Assembly: GCA_013813955.1 (NCBI GenBank)
Contig: JACCQW010000066.1
Coordinates: 1 to 9,918 of the forward strand
DNA: 9,918 bases
Source: Solirubrobacterales bacterium
Lineage (GTDB): Bacteria > Actinomycetota > Thermoleophilia > Solirubrobacterales > Solirubrobacteraceae
Direction: 5' to 3'
A program made the translations under genes and the position numbers. The notes beneath the pieces were generated by a model that saw only the letters and a program-made list of their open reading frames with translations, was not told where the DNA came from and did not search any database. Shown here piece by piece: positions 9,736 to 9,918 of this stretch (the stretch's first letter is position 1; every line of letters starts with the position of its first letter).

Positions 9736-9918
9736 TCATCCCTCCGCTTGCTGGTTGGACTCGAGCAGCACGCTCATGCCGTCGGACTGCTCGGACATGC
9801 GCCCCAGGAACAGGCTGCCCTTGGCGATCAGCTGTACCCGCCGCGCGCCCCCATCCACCAGCCGGGCGCGCGCATGCGGAACGTAACACAGCGCCGAGGC
9901 GATGTGCCCCTGCGTGGG
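9736..9918 (-). CDS. grdC: Glycine/sarcosine/betaine reductase component C, GrdC subunit, C-terminal end (partial)
   Basis: The last 60 codons of a gene entering from the right edge, ending in TGA at 9738-9736. Visible sequence includes PTQGHIASALCYVPHARARL and LIAKGSLFLGRMSEQSDGMSVLLE. The GHI-S and GKGSLFLGRM-type segment matches my recollection of the C-terminus of GrdC, the thiolase/ketosynthase-like subunit of protein C that releases acetyl-phosphate from GrdA's carboxymethyl-Sec intermediate. Here the segment reads AKGSLFLGRM. The stop is followed after 4 bp by the thioredoxin ATG, and the thioredoxin's ribosome site lies within the end of this gene. Assignment to GrdC rather than the companion GrdD rests on a short stretch and is less certain than membership of the grd system. 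Confidence 0.75.
   Translation of the reverse strand, partial: PTQGHIASALCYVPHARARLVDGGARRVQLIAKGSLFLGRMSEQSDGMSVLLESNQQAEG

Overview
The window is about 70% GC with actinobacterial-style coding, and several starts look leaderless (a -10-like hexamer abuts the start codon). The gene content (SARP/cyclase/ATPase regulator, PIG-L enzyme, GT14-type glycosyltransferase) suggests a soil or sediment actinomycete, possibly of a Thermoleophilia/Rubrobacter-like lineage. That placement is inference; there is no rRNA or marker gene to fix it.

Left block (1-1729, all minus strand). A MerR-type metal sensor is preceded by a textbook MerR promoter: TTGACC, a 20-bp spacer holding a perfect 24-bp palindrome, then TATCCT, with the predicted +1 on the GTG start. 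It is followed at short spacing by a 64-residue protein with three Cys-x-Cys pairs (metallothionein-like), a small putative lipoprotein of unknown family, and the N-terminal 164 codons of a GT14 (core-2/I-branching) glycosyltransferase that runs off the left edge. The first two genes look like a metal-response unit; the last two may or may not share the transcript.

Centre (1816-8806). A PIG-L/LmbE de-N-acetylase (plus) overlaps tail-to-tail with a 1328-residue minus-strand regulator: SARP winged helix, BTAD, class III nucleotide cyclase domain, STAND-type AAA ATPase, TPR-like helical repeats. Divergent from it, across 103 bp carrying three 11-bp-spaced heptamers of the SARP-site type, is a 726-residue fusion of an alpha/beta hydrolase and a GT-B (MGT/MurG-like) glycosyltransferase. 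A strong hairpin at 8891-8915 separates this gene from the convergent right block.

Right block (8925-9918, minus strand). This is the end of a glycine/sarcosine/betaine reductase (grd) operon: the C-terminus of GrdC, a grd-type thioredoxin with a CRPC active site, and GrdA. grdA is a selenoprotein gene: an in-frame TGA at 9258-9260 sits exactly where GrdA carries selenocysteine, in the context C-F-V-U-T-A. A conventional gene caller would report only a 105-residue fragment starting after the TGA. This is the most notable content of the window: a Stickland-type, selenium-dependent reductase system in a high-GC, actinobacterium-like genome.
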